Of a stretch of DNA of 64,000 bases, positions 25,324 to 35,616 are shown in pieces. The translations under genes were made by a program, and so were the position numbers. The stretch comes from Mucilaginibacter sabulilitoris (GTDB lineage: Bacteria; Bacteroidota; Bacteroidia; Sphingobacteriales; Sphingobacteriaceae), in assembly GCF_034262375.1 (NCBI RefSeq), contig NZ_CP139558.1, positions 3,596,001-3,660,000 on the forward strand. Reading direction: 5' to 3'. Positions within the stretch are counted from its first letter, which is position 1. Each line of letters starts with the position of its first letter. The notes beneath the pieces were generated by a model. The model was not told the DNA's origin and searched no databases. It saw only the letters and a program-made list of their open reading frames with translations.

Positions 25324-28300
25324 ATGGCTACCCTAAAACAATACAGTAGCGCTAATGCGGCTACTGACACTAATACTGTACCTGCGGTTGGTCTTAAATC
25401 CGCAAATTTTCAAGTAGATGGCAGCGGACAGGCCAGTTATACTATTCCTGTTGAAGTACCTCCCGGAATAGCGGGAATGCAGCCTAAACTGGAAATTACC
25501 TATAACCACAGGCAACCAAACGGGATTTTGGGTGTTGGCTGGAGCCTTACGGGCCTCTCGGCCATTAGCCGTTCCAAAGCAAATTATGCTATTGATAATT
25601 TTAACGGAGCGGTATCATACGATAGCTTTGACCGTTACGCGCTCGATGGGCAACGCCTCATTAATATTGATGGCGAATACGGCGAAGCGGGAACGCTTTA
25701 TTATACTGAGCAGCAAAGCTGGCGTTATATTAAAGCCGGCGCCACAGCCAATGACGGATTTATCGTCACTACAAAAAATGGAGAAAAATGGTACTACGGC
25801 ACCACCGACGACAGCCGTATCCTGGCTGCCGGAACTAGCGACATAAGGGTGTGGGCCCTGCATGCCATTACCGATAGGAATGGCAATTCCATCATTTATA
25901 CGTACACACAATCGCCCAAACTTGCCAATAGCCAAAACGGCGCGGCAGATGAGGGCGCCTACTATATCGACAGTATAAGCTATACTTTAAGAGACGGCCT
26001 GGATGCTAACCGCTTTGTAAGTTTTGTTTACGAACAACGCCCGGATGTTATCAGCAGTTTTGTGGGTGGCTATCCGGTTCCGTTAAGCTATCGGTTAATA
26101 ACCCTGTCAACCGCTTTAGCCAGCCATGTACAGGTAAAATCCTTTACATTTAATTACACCACAAGTGCAAGCACAGGGTTAAGCTGCATAACTACCATAA
26201 CCGAATCGGGCAGCGATAGTGTTACCCAATTGCAGCCTACTGTTATTACCTGGCAGGAGCAGGATAGCCCGGGTTTTGATATTAATGACGCGTCGGTATT
26301 AGACCAGCACCTTAACGCCATCGGAATAGAAACCATGGATGTAAACGGCGATGGCTGTACTGATGTTGTACAACTATGGCTTGATCATGATGGCGCCATT
26401 AATGCCTCAACCTATCTGGCAACGCCGGCAAACGGTAGTACGCAATATATTCTCAGTAAAAACAGTTACCTCGGCGTTTTTCCTGCTAACAGGCAAATTT
26501 TCCCTGCCGATCTTACTGGCGATGGCCGGTCGGATTTGCTTATTGTTTATGCTTCGGGCCCAAATAGTAATCTTAAGTTAGCCGCCTTCCTTTCGGACGG
26601 CTCCGGTTTTGTGGCACAGGATATTTTTGATACCGGCGATACCTGGAGCTCAAAACACCTGAACTTTTTTCCCATGGATGTTAATGGCGATGGCCGTACA
26701 GATCTGGTAGAAACATACGCCCATTATGACCCTTCGAGCGGGGGCGACCTGTTATATTTCAGAAGCTATTTGTCTTTATTAGGCACTGGCTCCGGTCCGG
26801 CATTTACCAGCGGTATCGTTAGCGAAACCACAGACCCGGCCTACCCAACACATGAACTTGCCTTTTGGCCTTTGGATGTAAACGGCGATGGTATGGTTGA
26901 CCTGGTACGCATCTGGCAAAACGGTTCTAATGATCATGTTATAGCTACATCGTATATCAGTGTAAGTAAGGCTATTGATGATGTATCGTTTTCCAAAACA
27001 CAAAAGACCGATCTTGGCGTACTCAACTTCGCTAACCAGATCGCGTTTTTTCCGGTTGATGTCAATGGCGATGGCGTGGTAGATATGCTGCAGATCTGGA
27101 AAGAATCGGCAGGCGGCAAAACCACATTGCACTTCACCACATTTCTGTGCAACGCGGGCGGCGGTTTTATAACCGGGCCCGACTCCGCCTTTGAGGGACA
27201 AACCATTGATCCCGAAAACTATTTCTCGCTTAACATTACCGGCGGTGGGTTATCAAATATTATCAATAAATGGGTATCGGGCACCGATCTGTATTTTACC
27301 CTCTACACTGCGTCACCTTCTGGTACATACAGCTTAACCGGCGATATTCCTGCCGGACAGGCTGGCTCAGTCATCAATATGGCTAAATTTTACGGCGGCG
27401 ATGTAAATGGCGATGGCAAGGCCGACTTTATCCGCATGTCGCTCGATCAAAATCAACAGATAAATATTGTGCCCTATGTAAGCACCGGTCTTTACCCCGA
27501 TCTGGTAACCAATATTGTAAATCCGCTCGGCGGCGAAACGGCCATTGAGTACGCTCCGCTAACCAACAGTGATATTTATACATCTAATGCTGATACCAGT
27601 TTTCCACAGGGCCCGGGGCTGCGCTACCCTCATCCTATTACACCCGCGCAATTCCCGATGCAAGCCGTTATTGGGCAGTCCATATATGTGGTTAGCAGCT
27701 ATACGCAAACCACCAATAGTGACATTAACCGGTTCACGTATCAAAACCAGTATAATATAACTTATACCGATGCCTCTATCAATTTACTTGGGCGCGGTTT
27801 TGAAGGTTTTAAAACTATAGGCACCCTAAACACTGCTAATAACTGCAATACTATTCAAACCTATAATCTTGATTACCCGCTAACCGGAACCATTGCCGAA
27901 ACCCGAATTGAAGGCGATAATTTATTAATGGCCCTTACCACTACTACTTATGAATCGTTTGTGCGGGCCACGGGCGTTAACCCCAATCAGCAGGTGGTTG
28001 AAGTGTTAAAAACCGCTACCTTGAACGCTCAATATGATTACGGTGAGCAAAACCTGGATTATGCCATAAAGGAGACATTTGAATACGATGATTATGGTAA
28101 CCTTATCAAAGACTCCTATCTGGGTAATGTAGATCCCAACACCGGGAAATCGCTAAGCAACTCAGATGTGGTTTATCATTATAAGCTTTTCGAAAATAAT
28201 TTACTGGCCGATGGCTGGGTACTGGGGCTACCTTTGTATGCCAAAGATTCGGCAAATGACAAAGATCCGGATATAGTCCAATTTAATAGCGGCGACTTCC

Positions 28301-31300
28301 ATCTCGAAAAATCAACTTATACCGATAATACCTATAACGAGGCCTCAAACAGTAAATGGGACAATATAAACAATTGTTATCTCACCACTACTTACGAGTA
28401 TGACGAATATGGCAATCGCAAAAGCCAGGCCTTGCCGGGTGGTGCCACTACTACCTATGAGTATGAGCCCGATTATCATACCTATCCTATGCAAACCACG
28501 TTGCCTCCAAATGCCGATGGTGTATCACTGGTTACCTGTTATGGTTATGACCCCCGTTTTGGTGCCGAAATAGCGAAGAAGGATGTAAATGGTTTTATAT
28601 CTGTAAACTCGTTGGATAGTTTTGGCCGTACGCAATACATACAGGGGCCGGTGCCGCAAATTAACAATGCCGCCACCGACCTCAACGAACTTACAACGCT
28701 GGTAACCGGGAATACCCAGATAAAACAGGCTTTTCTGGATGCCGAAGTGGTAACCTTGCAAACTATAACTTTTGAAAGCGACGGCTCGGGAGGTTTGTTT
28801 AAACGTCAAAATTCGCTGCAAAGCTTCCCTACAGATATCGGCCGCGTTTTTGTATGGTATAAAACCTATGTTGACGGCCTGGGCCGAGAAAGGCAAACCA
28901 TTCAGCAAACGGGCCAATCCTCAGGCAATATAACGGTACTTACCGATTACGACTCTGGTAATAAACCTGTTCAAAAGAGCCTGCCGTTTTTATCAACGGA
29001 GTCTGTGTCGCCGCAAACTTCAAACTATATAATTTATACCTATGATGTTCTGGAGCGCATACTTTCGCAAACACAACCGGTTGGCGAAAATAATGACGAA
29101 ACATCTGTTACTACCTGGGTTTACAGCAGGGGCGGATTAGTAACCCAAACAAGCGCCTCCGGTACCGATAGCAGCTACGTACAGGCTTTTGAGCACCACG
29201 CTTACGCCGGTAAAGATAAAGTGATCAAAAACACAGTTGCTGCCGACAATAATGCCGTTACCACTTATAATTATGATGCGGTGGCGCGGCTTTATAAAAC
29301 CACTGATCCGGCAACAACATCCAATCCCGACGGAGTGAGCAATTATATTACCTATGATTCTATAGACCGCCAGCTTACGCTTGACAACCCTGATCAAAAC
29401 ACCACCGGCAATGCAGATATAAAGGCACTGAGCTATCAGTACGATGCCAGTACCGGTTTGCTCGGCAATCAAACAGACGCTGCACTTGCAACTACTGCTT
29501 ATGAATACGACAAACTGGGCCGCGTGCTTAAAACAACATTGAGCGATAGCCGGGTAATTAACTATACCTACGATGATGCATCGGTAAACGGAAACGGGCG
29601 GCTCACCAAAGTAAGTTTATCGGCGACCGATAAAACTGTAGAGTCGCAGTACGAATTTACTTATGATGTTTATGGCAACACCAACCAGGTTACCTTAACC
29701 ATACAAGGCCAAAATGACCCGTTTGTTACCGCTAAAGTATTTAACCCGCAAAAACAGGTAATAAGTACGGTTTATCCCGATTCGTCGGAACTTAGCCGCA
29801 CCTTTGATTATGGTTACATGGTAAGCCAGTCGTTAGATGGTGCAAGGATTGATTATTCGCTTGATGATTACACCGCTTCGGGTAAAGCAGGGCAAATGAT
29901 ATTTGGCAAGGGAATACTGCCTGCCGATGGCATCATTACCAATTATACCTACAATGCGTCGGACCAATTGTATCAGGAAAGCTTAACCGGTAATGCTGGC
30001 GATCTTTTAAAATTCGGTTATCAATATGATGCTCTTGGACAGCTATTACAGGTAACTGATGACCTGACAAGCAATAACAACCAGGTATTTACCTATTTTA
30101 ATAAAAGACTGGCATCAGCCATAATCCCAGGGTTTGATGATGGGGGGTATGGCTATGACCAATCCGGTAATATTGTGAGCAAGGATGGCTCCAATTATAC
30201 CTACCAGGCCCATTTTGCCAAAAGCATCACCCAAAATGGCACGGAGATGTTTTCTGCAGTACCCGATGCCTGCGGTCGCACACAAACCCGCACCTCAAAT
30301 GGCGTTACGCTTAACTTTAGTTATGATAGTTTAGGCTGTTTAAATAAAGTAGCCGACGACCAGCAGAACATGGTACTGGAAGTATCATCAGATTACAGTG
30401 GCAAGCGACTAAAAGAAACCCAGCCCGACGGTTCTGTTACCTTGTATATTGATGCCGCTTACCAGGTAAAGTTATCAGGCAGCGAAACAACAATTATCAA
30501 ATATTTGCAGGATGGCCAGGGCAGTGTAGCATCAGTAAGTACAGTATCTGCCGACAAAACCATAAGTTATTTCCGCAGAAATAATAAGGGCAGTATAACC
30601 CATACTTTCGACAGCACAGGTGTCATAGCTACCATTATCCAGTACGACGGATATGGTTTATCGAAACTCATCAAAGGCCCGGACGATCCGCAGCCCAGAT
30701 ATGAGCAGCGGCAATGGAACGAAAAAACAAGCCTCTATTATTTCGGTACCCGTTATTACGATCCGGTTATTGGCCGCTTTTTAACTCCCGACAGTGGCTT
30801 AGGGGCCAAAGACCACTTAATGGCCGATGTGCAAAACAGGTATGCCTTTGAGCTTAACAACCCGGTCAATAATATTGATACTTCAGGCAATAATGCATCC
30901 TGGATAGCCGGCTTGATAATTGGCATAGCACTAATTGCGGTTGGTGTCGCGTTAATGGTTTTCACGGGTGGGGTATCAGCGCCGCTGATTGCACTGGGCG
31001 TGTCAGAAACTGTAGCAGGTATTGCTTCGGGGGCCATATTAGGTGCCGTTGTAGGTGCGGGTATTAATGCCAGCATATATTCGGCAACCCATAAAAATGA
31101 TGATAAATTCTGGGGTGGCTATTTTGCCAGTGCGGCTATAGGAGCAGCCGTTGGCTTTGTTAGCGGAGGTGCCTTCTCAGGTATTGGCGCCGCTGTTGAA
31201 GCATCTTCATTTGGTATCCGTGCCGGGGCATACATAATCGGTGGCTCGCTGGTTACCTCGGGCAGCGACTCGTTGAACCAGTTTGTTAATAATGCTATAG

Positions 31301-31638
31301 ATAAAAATATAGTAGGAAAAGACGGTGTTGGTTTAGGCGATGGAGTAGGCAGGGCAGCTATTACGGGTGCCATATTTGGCGCGGTGGCAGGGTTGACACA
31401 AGCTTCGGCCGAAGCCAAATTCCTGAAAACACGTTATGTAATGGATGGCGAAACCCTGAGCTCAGAACCAATAGAGTTAAGACCAGTAGCCGCTAATGAT
31501 CCTTCGGCTTCGTTACTGCCCAAACCTTATACCACCATTAAGTATGTAGAAAATACCTTAAAAACGAGAGCAATAATGGTTACGATGAACACCGCATCGG
31601 CCATTACCGATGCCAGTTTGGAGGCAGCTGGTTTGTGA
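25324..31638 (+). CDS. Giant SpvB/FG-GAP/TcB-TcC-like RHS protein
   Basis: A 2104-residue protein with the layout of Tc toxin B/C cocoon proteins. Residues 25-320 are SpvB-like (GIAGMQPKLEITYNHR, GILGVGWSLTGLSAISR). Residues 335-720 carry six FG-GAP/VCBS calcium-type loops (DVNGDGCTD, DLTGDGRSD, DVNGDGRTD, DVNGDGMVD, DVNGDGVVD, DVNGDGKAD). Residues 725-900 resemble the TcdB middle region (GRGFEGFKTIG). Residues 940-1800 are YD/RHS repeats, closing with the core motif YYFGTRYYDPVIGRFLTPD near 1804 and NNPVNNIDTSGNN. The last 250 residues are a separate Gly/Ala-rich hydrophobic domain that may be the toxic or membrane-active part. There is no TcA gene, signal peptide or obvious immunity gene. 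Terminator hairpins follow. Confidence 0.9.
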   Translation: MATLKQYSSANAATDTNTVPAVGLKSANFQVDGSGQASYTIPVEVPPGIAGMQPKLEITYNHRQPNGILGVGWSLTGLSAISRSKANYAIDNFNGAVSYDSFDRYALDGQRLINIDGEYGEAGTLYYTEQQSWRYIKAGATANDGFIVTTKNGEKWYYGTTDDSRILAAGTSDIRVWALHAITDRNGNSIIYTYTQSPKLANSQNGAADEGAYYIDSISYTLRDGLDANRFVSFVYEQRPDVISSFVGGYPVPLSYRLITLSTALASHVQVKSFTFNYTTSASTGLSCITTITESGSDSVTQLQPTVITWQEQDSPGFDINDASVLDQHLNAIGIETMDVNGDGCTDVVQLWLDHDGAINASTYLATPANGSTQYILSKNSYLGVFPANRQIFPADLTGDGRSDLLIVYASGPNSNLKLAAFLSDGSGFVAQDIFDTGDTWSSKHLNFFPMDVNGDGRTDLVETYAHYDPSSGGDLLYFRSYLSLLGTGSGPAFTSGIVSETTDPAYPTHELAFWPLDVNGDGMVDLVRIWQNGSNDHVIATSYISVSKAIDDVSFSKTQKTDLGVLNFANQIAFFPVDVNGDGVVDMLQIWKESAGGKTTLHFTTFLCNAGGGFITGPDSAFEGQTIDPENYFSLNITGGGLSNIINKWVSGTDLYFTLYTASPSGTYSLTGDIPAGQAGSVINMAKFYGGDVNGDGKADFIRMSLDQNQQINIVPYVSTGLYPDLVTNIVNPLGGETAIEYAPLTNSDIYTSNADTSFPQGPGLRYPHPITPAQFPMQAVIGQSIYVVSSYTQTTNSDINRFTYQNQYNITYTDASINLLGRGFEGFKTIGTLNTANNCNTIQTYNLDYPLTGTIAETRIEGDNLLMALTTTTYESFVRATGVNPNQQVVEVLKTATLNAQYDYGEQNLDYAIKETFEYDDYGNLIKDSYLGNVDPNTGKSLSNSDVVYHYKLFENNLLADGWVLGLPLYAKDSANDKDPDIVQFNSGDFHLEKSTYTDNTYNEASNSKWDNINNCYLTTTYEYDEYGNRKSQALPGGATTTYEYEPDYHTYPMQTTLPPNADGVSLVTCYGYDPRFGAEIAKKDVNGFISVNSLDSFGRTQYIQGPVPQINNAATDLNELTTLVTGNTQIKQAFLDAEVVTLQTITFESDGSGGLFKRQNSLQSFPTDIGRVFVWYKTYVDGLGRERQTIQQTGQSSGNITVLTDYDSGNKPVQKSLPFLSTESVSPQTSNYIIYTYDVLERILSQTQPVGENNDETSVTTWVYSRGGLVTQTSASGTDSSYVQAFEHHAYAGKDKVIKNTVAADNNAVTTYNYDAVARLYKTTDPATTSNPDGVSNYITYDSIDRQLTLDNPDQNTTGNADIKALSYQYDASTGLLGNQTDAALATTAYEYDKLGRVLKTTLSDSRVINYTYDDASVNGNGRLTKVSLSATDKTVESQYEFTYDVYGNTNQVTLTIQGQNDPFVTAKVFNPQKQVISTVYPDSSELSRTFDYGYMVSQSLDGARIDYSLDDYTASGKAGQMIFGKGILPADGIITNYTYNASDQLYQESLTGNAGDLLKFGYQYDALGQLLQVTDDLTSNNNQVFTYFNKRLASAIIPGFDDGGYGYDQSGNIVSKDGSNYTYQAHFAKSITQNGTEMFSAVPDACGRTQTRTSNGVTLNFSYDSLGCLNKVADDQQNMVLEVSSDYSGKRLKETQPDGSVTLYIDAAYQVKLSGSETTIIKYLQDGQGSVASVSTVSADKTISYFRRNNKGSITHTFDSTGVIATIIQYDGYGLSKLIKGPDDPQPRYEQRQWNEKTSLYYFGTRYYDPVIGRFLTPDSGLGAKDHLMADVQNRYAFELNNPVNNIDTSGNNASWIAGLIIGIALIAVGVALMVFTGGVSAPLIALGVSETVAGIASGAILGAVVGAGINASIYSATHKNDDKFWGGYFASAAIGAAVGFVSGGAFSGIGAAVEASSFGIRAGAYIIGGSLVTSGSDSLNQFVNNAIDKNIVGKDGVGLGDGVGRAAITGAIFGAVAGLTQASAEAKFLKTRYVMDGETLSSEPIELRPVAANDPSASLLPKPYTTIKYVENTLKTRAIMVTMNTASAITDASLEAAGL

Positions 31639-31648
31639 TAATCCAGCA

Positions 31649-31679
31649 AAACCCGGTTAGATAATACCTAACCGGGTTT
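31649..31679. terminator. Perfect hairpin after the RHS gene
   Basis: A 12-bp perfect stem (AAACCCGGTTAG / CTAACCGGGTTT) with a 7-base loop starts 11 bp after the stop codon. It lacks a T-run, so it may protect the mRNA 3' end or act with the next hairpin. Confidence 0.6.
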
Positions 31680-31704
31680 AAATTGTAGTTATAAATGATA
31701 AAAT

Positions 31705-31735
31705 GCCTGAAGGAATTATTCCTTCAGGCGTTTTA
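31705..31735 (+). terminator. Rho-independent terminator of the RHS gene
   Basis: An 11-bp perfect stem (GCCTGAAGGAA / TTCCTTCAGGC) with a TTA loop is followed by GTTTTATT. Confidence 0.8.
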
Positions 31736-31894
31736 TTGTAGCGTCCAAGATGGGTAACCTACAGAGCAAAAATCTTAATCGTAAATGTCTCTACAAATAG
31801 GGAGCTCCTACGGAGCATGAAATTGGGGGAAGCGGTTATGATAAGAGACGCAAATATGCGCCCCTTATCAAACATCCCTTTTTGAGATATTGAA

Positions 31895-33625
31895 TTAAAC
31901 GGTTTTAACCTCTGCCAATGTATCCATAGCTGATTTGAGACCATCTTTTTCCTTGCCAAACAAATGACGTGACCAGTAATCTGTAAGGAAAATATTATTA
32001 GGATCGCGTTTTTCACGAAGCGCCATAAAATCATTCCATCGCGGATAGGATTTGCTGATGTAAGATGCCCAACCCGGGAAATCATATTCGGGCAGGAATT
32101 TGGCCCAGTGCAGGCGGAAGTCAATATTCTCATTCTTGAGCGCTTCCCAGAATTGGCTAAAAAATCCGTCTTTAGCGGCTGGGTTTCCTTCATTGGTGCT
32201 GAACCAGAAAAAATCTATCCGCAGTACATCCTGTTGGTAAGCTGGGCTCATCCAGTAATTACTTTGTTTACCTGCATAAAGCTCGGTTGAGTAGTAGCCG
32301 GTTGCTGCAAATTTTCCCTCCTTAAACATTTTGTCTAACAGTTTCATGGCCTTTTCCGTGTCCGACAGCGGGATCCATATTTCTGTAAACTCGGTCCCCA
32401 TTAGTATATCATTCGCGCCGTTATCCATCGGCAGGCTGCTGTAAGTATAATCCATAAATAATTGCGCATTGCCTTTTTTTGTTAATGGCTGCAGGGTATT
32501 AATTACAAACGGGTACAACGCATGCAGCAATCCTTTAAATGTCATGAAGAAAAATACCAGTATAAACCCGATTACTTTGAGCACACCGGTAAGTAACCAG
32601 GCTATTACTCTGGCAAAAAAACCACCTCCCCATGACTGTTCGGTAAGTCTCCTGAACTCCGTAAAGGAAGGTTTAAGCTTTTGCCATACTACCCAGAATT
32701 TACTGTTCCCCAGCATGGTAAATAACATCGATGCTAACAATTGTTCAATATTACTGGCAAGGGAGTTTTTCTCAAACTCTTCATATGGGGCCGGATCAAA
32801 CACCGGCATGGCCGTTCCGCGCGACGCTTCCCATATTACTACCCGCTCAACCTTTTCCTGCGGCCACCACAACACCCGGGTATAAGGCGTAGCCTTTAAA
32901 AAGTCCTCAAAGCTGGGTTTGCCCGGCGAACCACTGCCAAACAGGTCAATTGGACATGCAGCCGGTTGGGTAGGATAGGTGATCTGCTGGCCATAAATAT
33001 TAAAAAGCGGGGCTAATTGCAGCTTAACCTTACTCACAATACCCAACAAACCCAATGAAAGCACTACCGCGCCAAAATCATCATCGCCTTTATTAAACCA
33101 TTGCAAATCGCCATTACCGTCAATAACGGAGAGCCCCATTATATTTTCGTCAATGCTATACATTAGCGAGCCACCCGAAGAACCCGTCATCAGGAACCCA
33201 CTTATGGTTTGATGGGATATGCCACCTAAATCGCTCAGGGTAAAGCCATTAATAAAAGCCTGATAAAGCAGACTATTCTCCAACGTAGAAGTCATAGTAG
33301 GATCTTCCGGATCATACCCCAGATGAATCCCGGCTTCCACTTCAATAATCCCGGCAGCTTTATCAACCCATACCAGTTTGGCATACTGGTCAAACATAAC
33401 ATTGAGGTTAGATCCCTTAGGCGGCGCCTGCTCAGATACCACATTGGGTAACTGCGGATCACCTTTGCCGGGGTCGGTATAAATGGCCCTTGCCAATGAA
33501 TGTGCCGCGCCGCGGCACCTGATCTCTAATTTTTCGCCGGCAGCTTTTTGCACCAGAGCAATAATTTCATCTTCTGTGGTGGGATGGTAAAAACCATCAG
33601 CACCTAAGGGAGGTGTTTGTAACAT
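31895..33625 (-). CDS. FAD-binding oxidoreductase, aldonolactone-oxidase-like
   Basis: A 576-residue flavoprotein. The N-terminal 210 residues are a FAD-binding type 4 (PCMH) domain with RGAAHSLARAIY, GISHQTISGFLMTGSSGGS and a VLSLGLLGIVSKVKL block. The C-terminal part resembles D-arabinono-lactone oxidase (HWAKFLPEYDF, where relatives have HWGK, and RDPNNIFLTDYWSRHLFG). The middle (about 355-400) contains a hydrophobic stretch (VIAWLLTGVLKVIGFILVFF) that could bind a membrane, unlike most family members. It lies last in the long minus-strand row, 161 bp after the CxxCH lipoprotein gene. A CCTAAAA leader precedes the start. Electrons from the flavin might pass to that cytochrome-like partner; this is inference. 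Confidence 0.82.
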   Translation of the reverse strand: MLQTPPLGADGFYHPTTEDEIIALVQKAAGEKLEIRCRGAAHSLARAIYTDPGKGDPQLPNVVSEQAPPKGSNLNVMFDQYAKLVWVDKAAGIIEVEAGIHLGYDPEDPTMTSTLENSLLYQAFINGFTLSDLGGISHQTISGFLMTGSSGGSLMYSIDENIMGLSVIDGNGDLQWFNKGDDDFGAVVLSLGLLGIVSKVKLQLAPLFNIYGQQITYPTQPAACPIDLFGSGSPGKPSFEDFLKATPYTRVLWWPQEKVERVVIWEASRGTAMPVFDPAPYEEFEKNSLASNIEQLLASMLFTMLGNSKFWVVWQKLKPSFTEFRRLTEQSWGGGFFARVIAWLLTGVLKVIGFILVFFFMTFKGLLHALYPFVINTLQPLTKKGNAQLFMDYTYSSLPMDNGANDILMGTEFTEIWIPLSDTEKAMKLLDKMFKEGKFAATGYYSTELYAGKQSNYWMSPAYQQDVLRIDFFWFSTNEGNPAAKDGFFSQFWEALKNENIDFRLHWAKFLPEYDFPGWASYISKSYPRWNDFMALREKRDPNNIFLTDYWSRHLFGKEKDGLKSAMDTLAEVKTV

Positions 33626-33786
33626 ATCGTGTTTTTTAGGTTATGAAAATTCAGGTTAAATAATGACTGAAAAAGCGTTAAAATGAAGCAAAACACATCA
33701 ATAACAGTTGATTTTCGCAACTATTTTGACGATATAAAGCGCATTCCGGCTATAAAAAACCAAACCGGAAAGCGTATTATATCAGT

Positions 33787-35568
33787 TTACTTTTTCTTCT
33801 TTTTATTCAATAGATCATGAGCAACAATCAGGGGTTGTAACTTTGAATATATATGGCTCAAGGTATCGGGGAACAAAACAGGATTGGCCGGGCCATTGGA
33901 GTGACAGGTAAAACAGCTGTTCTTCGGACTTTGAAAATAGGTTTCCATAGTACTGTTTGCCAGGACACTGGTTCCTATAGATACCCCTGATGTGGTGTCT
34001 GAACCATAACTAATTCCGGTAGGTGCAGCACCGCCATCTGTCCAGGTTGCCCCAATAAGGATATAATTTTTGCGGATATCGTTACCCACTAATAATTGAT
34101 GTATTGTGTTATTAATAGATATGATTTCGCTGTTAGATGCTGCCGAGCTCTTGTCCTGCTGATTGGTAACAGAATCCATTGCACTTCCCCATGGCAAAGC
34201 CTGGAGTGTATTACTTGGACTAATATTGTGGCCTATTTTAGCTTTAATAGTATCGCCATAAGCTTTCATGTGCGAAACATTATAAGGTGTATCGGCAGCA
34301 TTGGCATTAAATAACCAGTTTGTACCCTCTTGCTGCGGTACAGTTACTATTTTTTTATTGATATCAACATATTGAAAAGACGCATTTGGCGTATTATTCT
34401 GATGTTCAAAAGTTGCCCATACCATTTCCGGATGGCCTGCCACGCTGCCGACAATATGTATGCCTACCAATGCCATTTTTGCTATTTTTTCACCTTTTGG
34501 TAACCATTGTTTTGAACTGGTAGTATCATATGTTGGAATAGAAGCATTCACGGTTACATAGTTCTCAGGGTCGGCAAGCGTGCTGGCTTCTACCCAAGAG
34601 GTTTTAAGTTCCATAGCCAGTGCATTAGAGTCGGGTAGGGTAATGTGGTTGGCCCGGGCAATGGCACAAATGCTGTCTCGTGCCGCTGCTGTGGTTGGGA
34701 ACTGGCTGCCGCTTATCTGGCCATTTTTTGCACCGGTCAAATAATAAGCGTAAACATCATTTACAAAAGAAAGATAGTAAACCAAAGCGCCGTTTTTAGT
34801 CATTAATGCATCGTTGGTTGCCTGACCTTCTTCAGATTCAATAAAGTTACCGAACGAATCAAGAAATACAAATTTTTGGCCCACTGCAAAGCGGTGCACG
34901 ATGTTTTGCGAATTGTTTTTATGCTGAATAATGGCCTTAGGATGCTGGATAGGTTTACCGGCTTTGTCCATAAAAACAATAGCTCCTTTGGCATCTGTTT
35001 GTACATGATCAACCTCCACTTCAGCCCCTGCATCGTTTTTTACCAGTGCTTTAATATTTGCCTTTATTGCCGGCGTTTCTATTTCAAATAACCTACCCGT
35101 TTTCTTGTCTTTAATAACAGGCAACTTATTAGGGCCATTTTTTTCCAGATGATTGGACATGCGTAGCAGTGTATTTTGCACATGGGGGATGAGTATGCGT
35201 TGATTAGCCGAATCGACCGGTGAAACACTGTAAAAAACCGGAGATTCCATTATCGTACCGGTCTGCCCATACACTCCGGAAGCGGGTGAAGTAACCCAAG
35301 AAAACATTCTTTCGGCCCACTGGTAAAAATCACAATTATCCTGATGCGGAAAGCCAACACTGTTGGCAGGGGTTACCAAGCCATTTTCGGTAGCGTTTTT
35401 TCCGGCAAACCAGCTATTAAAGGTATCTGGCCTAAGCGTACATGATGGGTACGCATCTGTGGGAAGTCCTCCCTGATTTGTAGTTGTATTTGAATGTGGC
35501 GTACTGCATCTCCATAATGTAAATGAAAACACAACTACTGTGGCAATTACTTTAAACTTATTTTTCAT
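33787..35568 (-). CDS. Lipoprotein with a single CxxCH haem-type motif
   Basis: A 593-residue exported lipoprotein (signal KVIATVVVFSFTLWRC, lipobox Cys near residue 21). Close to the C-terminus (about 551-555) CFTCH is the only CxxCH motif and could bind one c-type haem. The rest is mostly polar, with Trp/Tyr-rich segments (NCDFYQWAERMFSWV) and no family I can name. It is preceded by an ACCTAAA leader and follows the SprF gene by 48 bp. The flavoprotein gene comes next. Together they could form a small extracytoplasmic electron-transfer unit. The haem claim rests on the motif alone. Confidence 0.7.
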   Translation of the reverse strand: MKNKFKVIATVVVFSFTLWRCSTPHSNTTTNQGGLPTDAYPSCTLRPDTFNSWFAGKNATENGLVTPANSVGFPHQDNCDFYQWAERMFSWVTSPASGVYGQTGTIMESPVFYSVSPVDSANQRILIPHVQNTLLRMSNHLEKNGPNKLPVIKDKKTGRLFEIETPAIKANIKALVKNDAGAEVEVDHVQTDAKGAIVFMDKAGKPIQHPKAIIQHKNNSQNIVHRFAVGQKFVFLDSFGNFIESEEGQATNDALMTKNGALVYYLSFVNDVYAYYLTGAKNGQISGSQFPTTAAARDSICAIARANHITLPDSNALAMELKTSWVEASTLADPENYVTVNASIPTYDTTSSKQWLPKGEKIAKMALVGIHIVGSVAGHPEMVWATFEHQNNTPNASFQYVDINKKIVTVPQQEGTNWLFNANAADTPYNVSHMKAYGDTIKAKIGHNISPSNTLQALPWGSAMDSVTNQQDKSSAASNSEIISINNTIHQLLVGNDIRKNYILIGATWTDGGAAPTGISYGSDTTSGVSIGTSVLANSTMETYFQSPKNSCFTCHSNGPANPVLFPDTLSHIYSKLQPLIVAHDLLNKKKKK

Positions 35569-35616
35569 GGTTTAGGTTTTAGTGATGAAATATATTTGTT
35601 TGAATAGTATGCTTTG

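Noticed and set aside
25324..31638. Complete Tc insecticidal toxin locus
   Set aside because: Only the B/C-like part is present; there is no TcA-type gene in the window.
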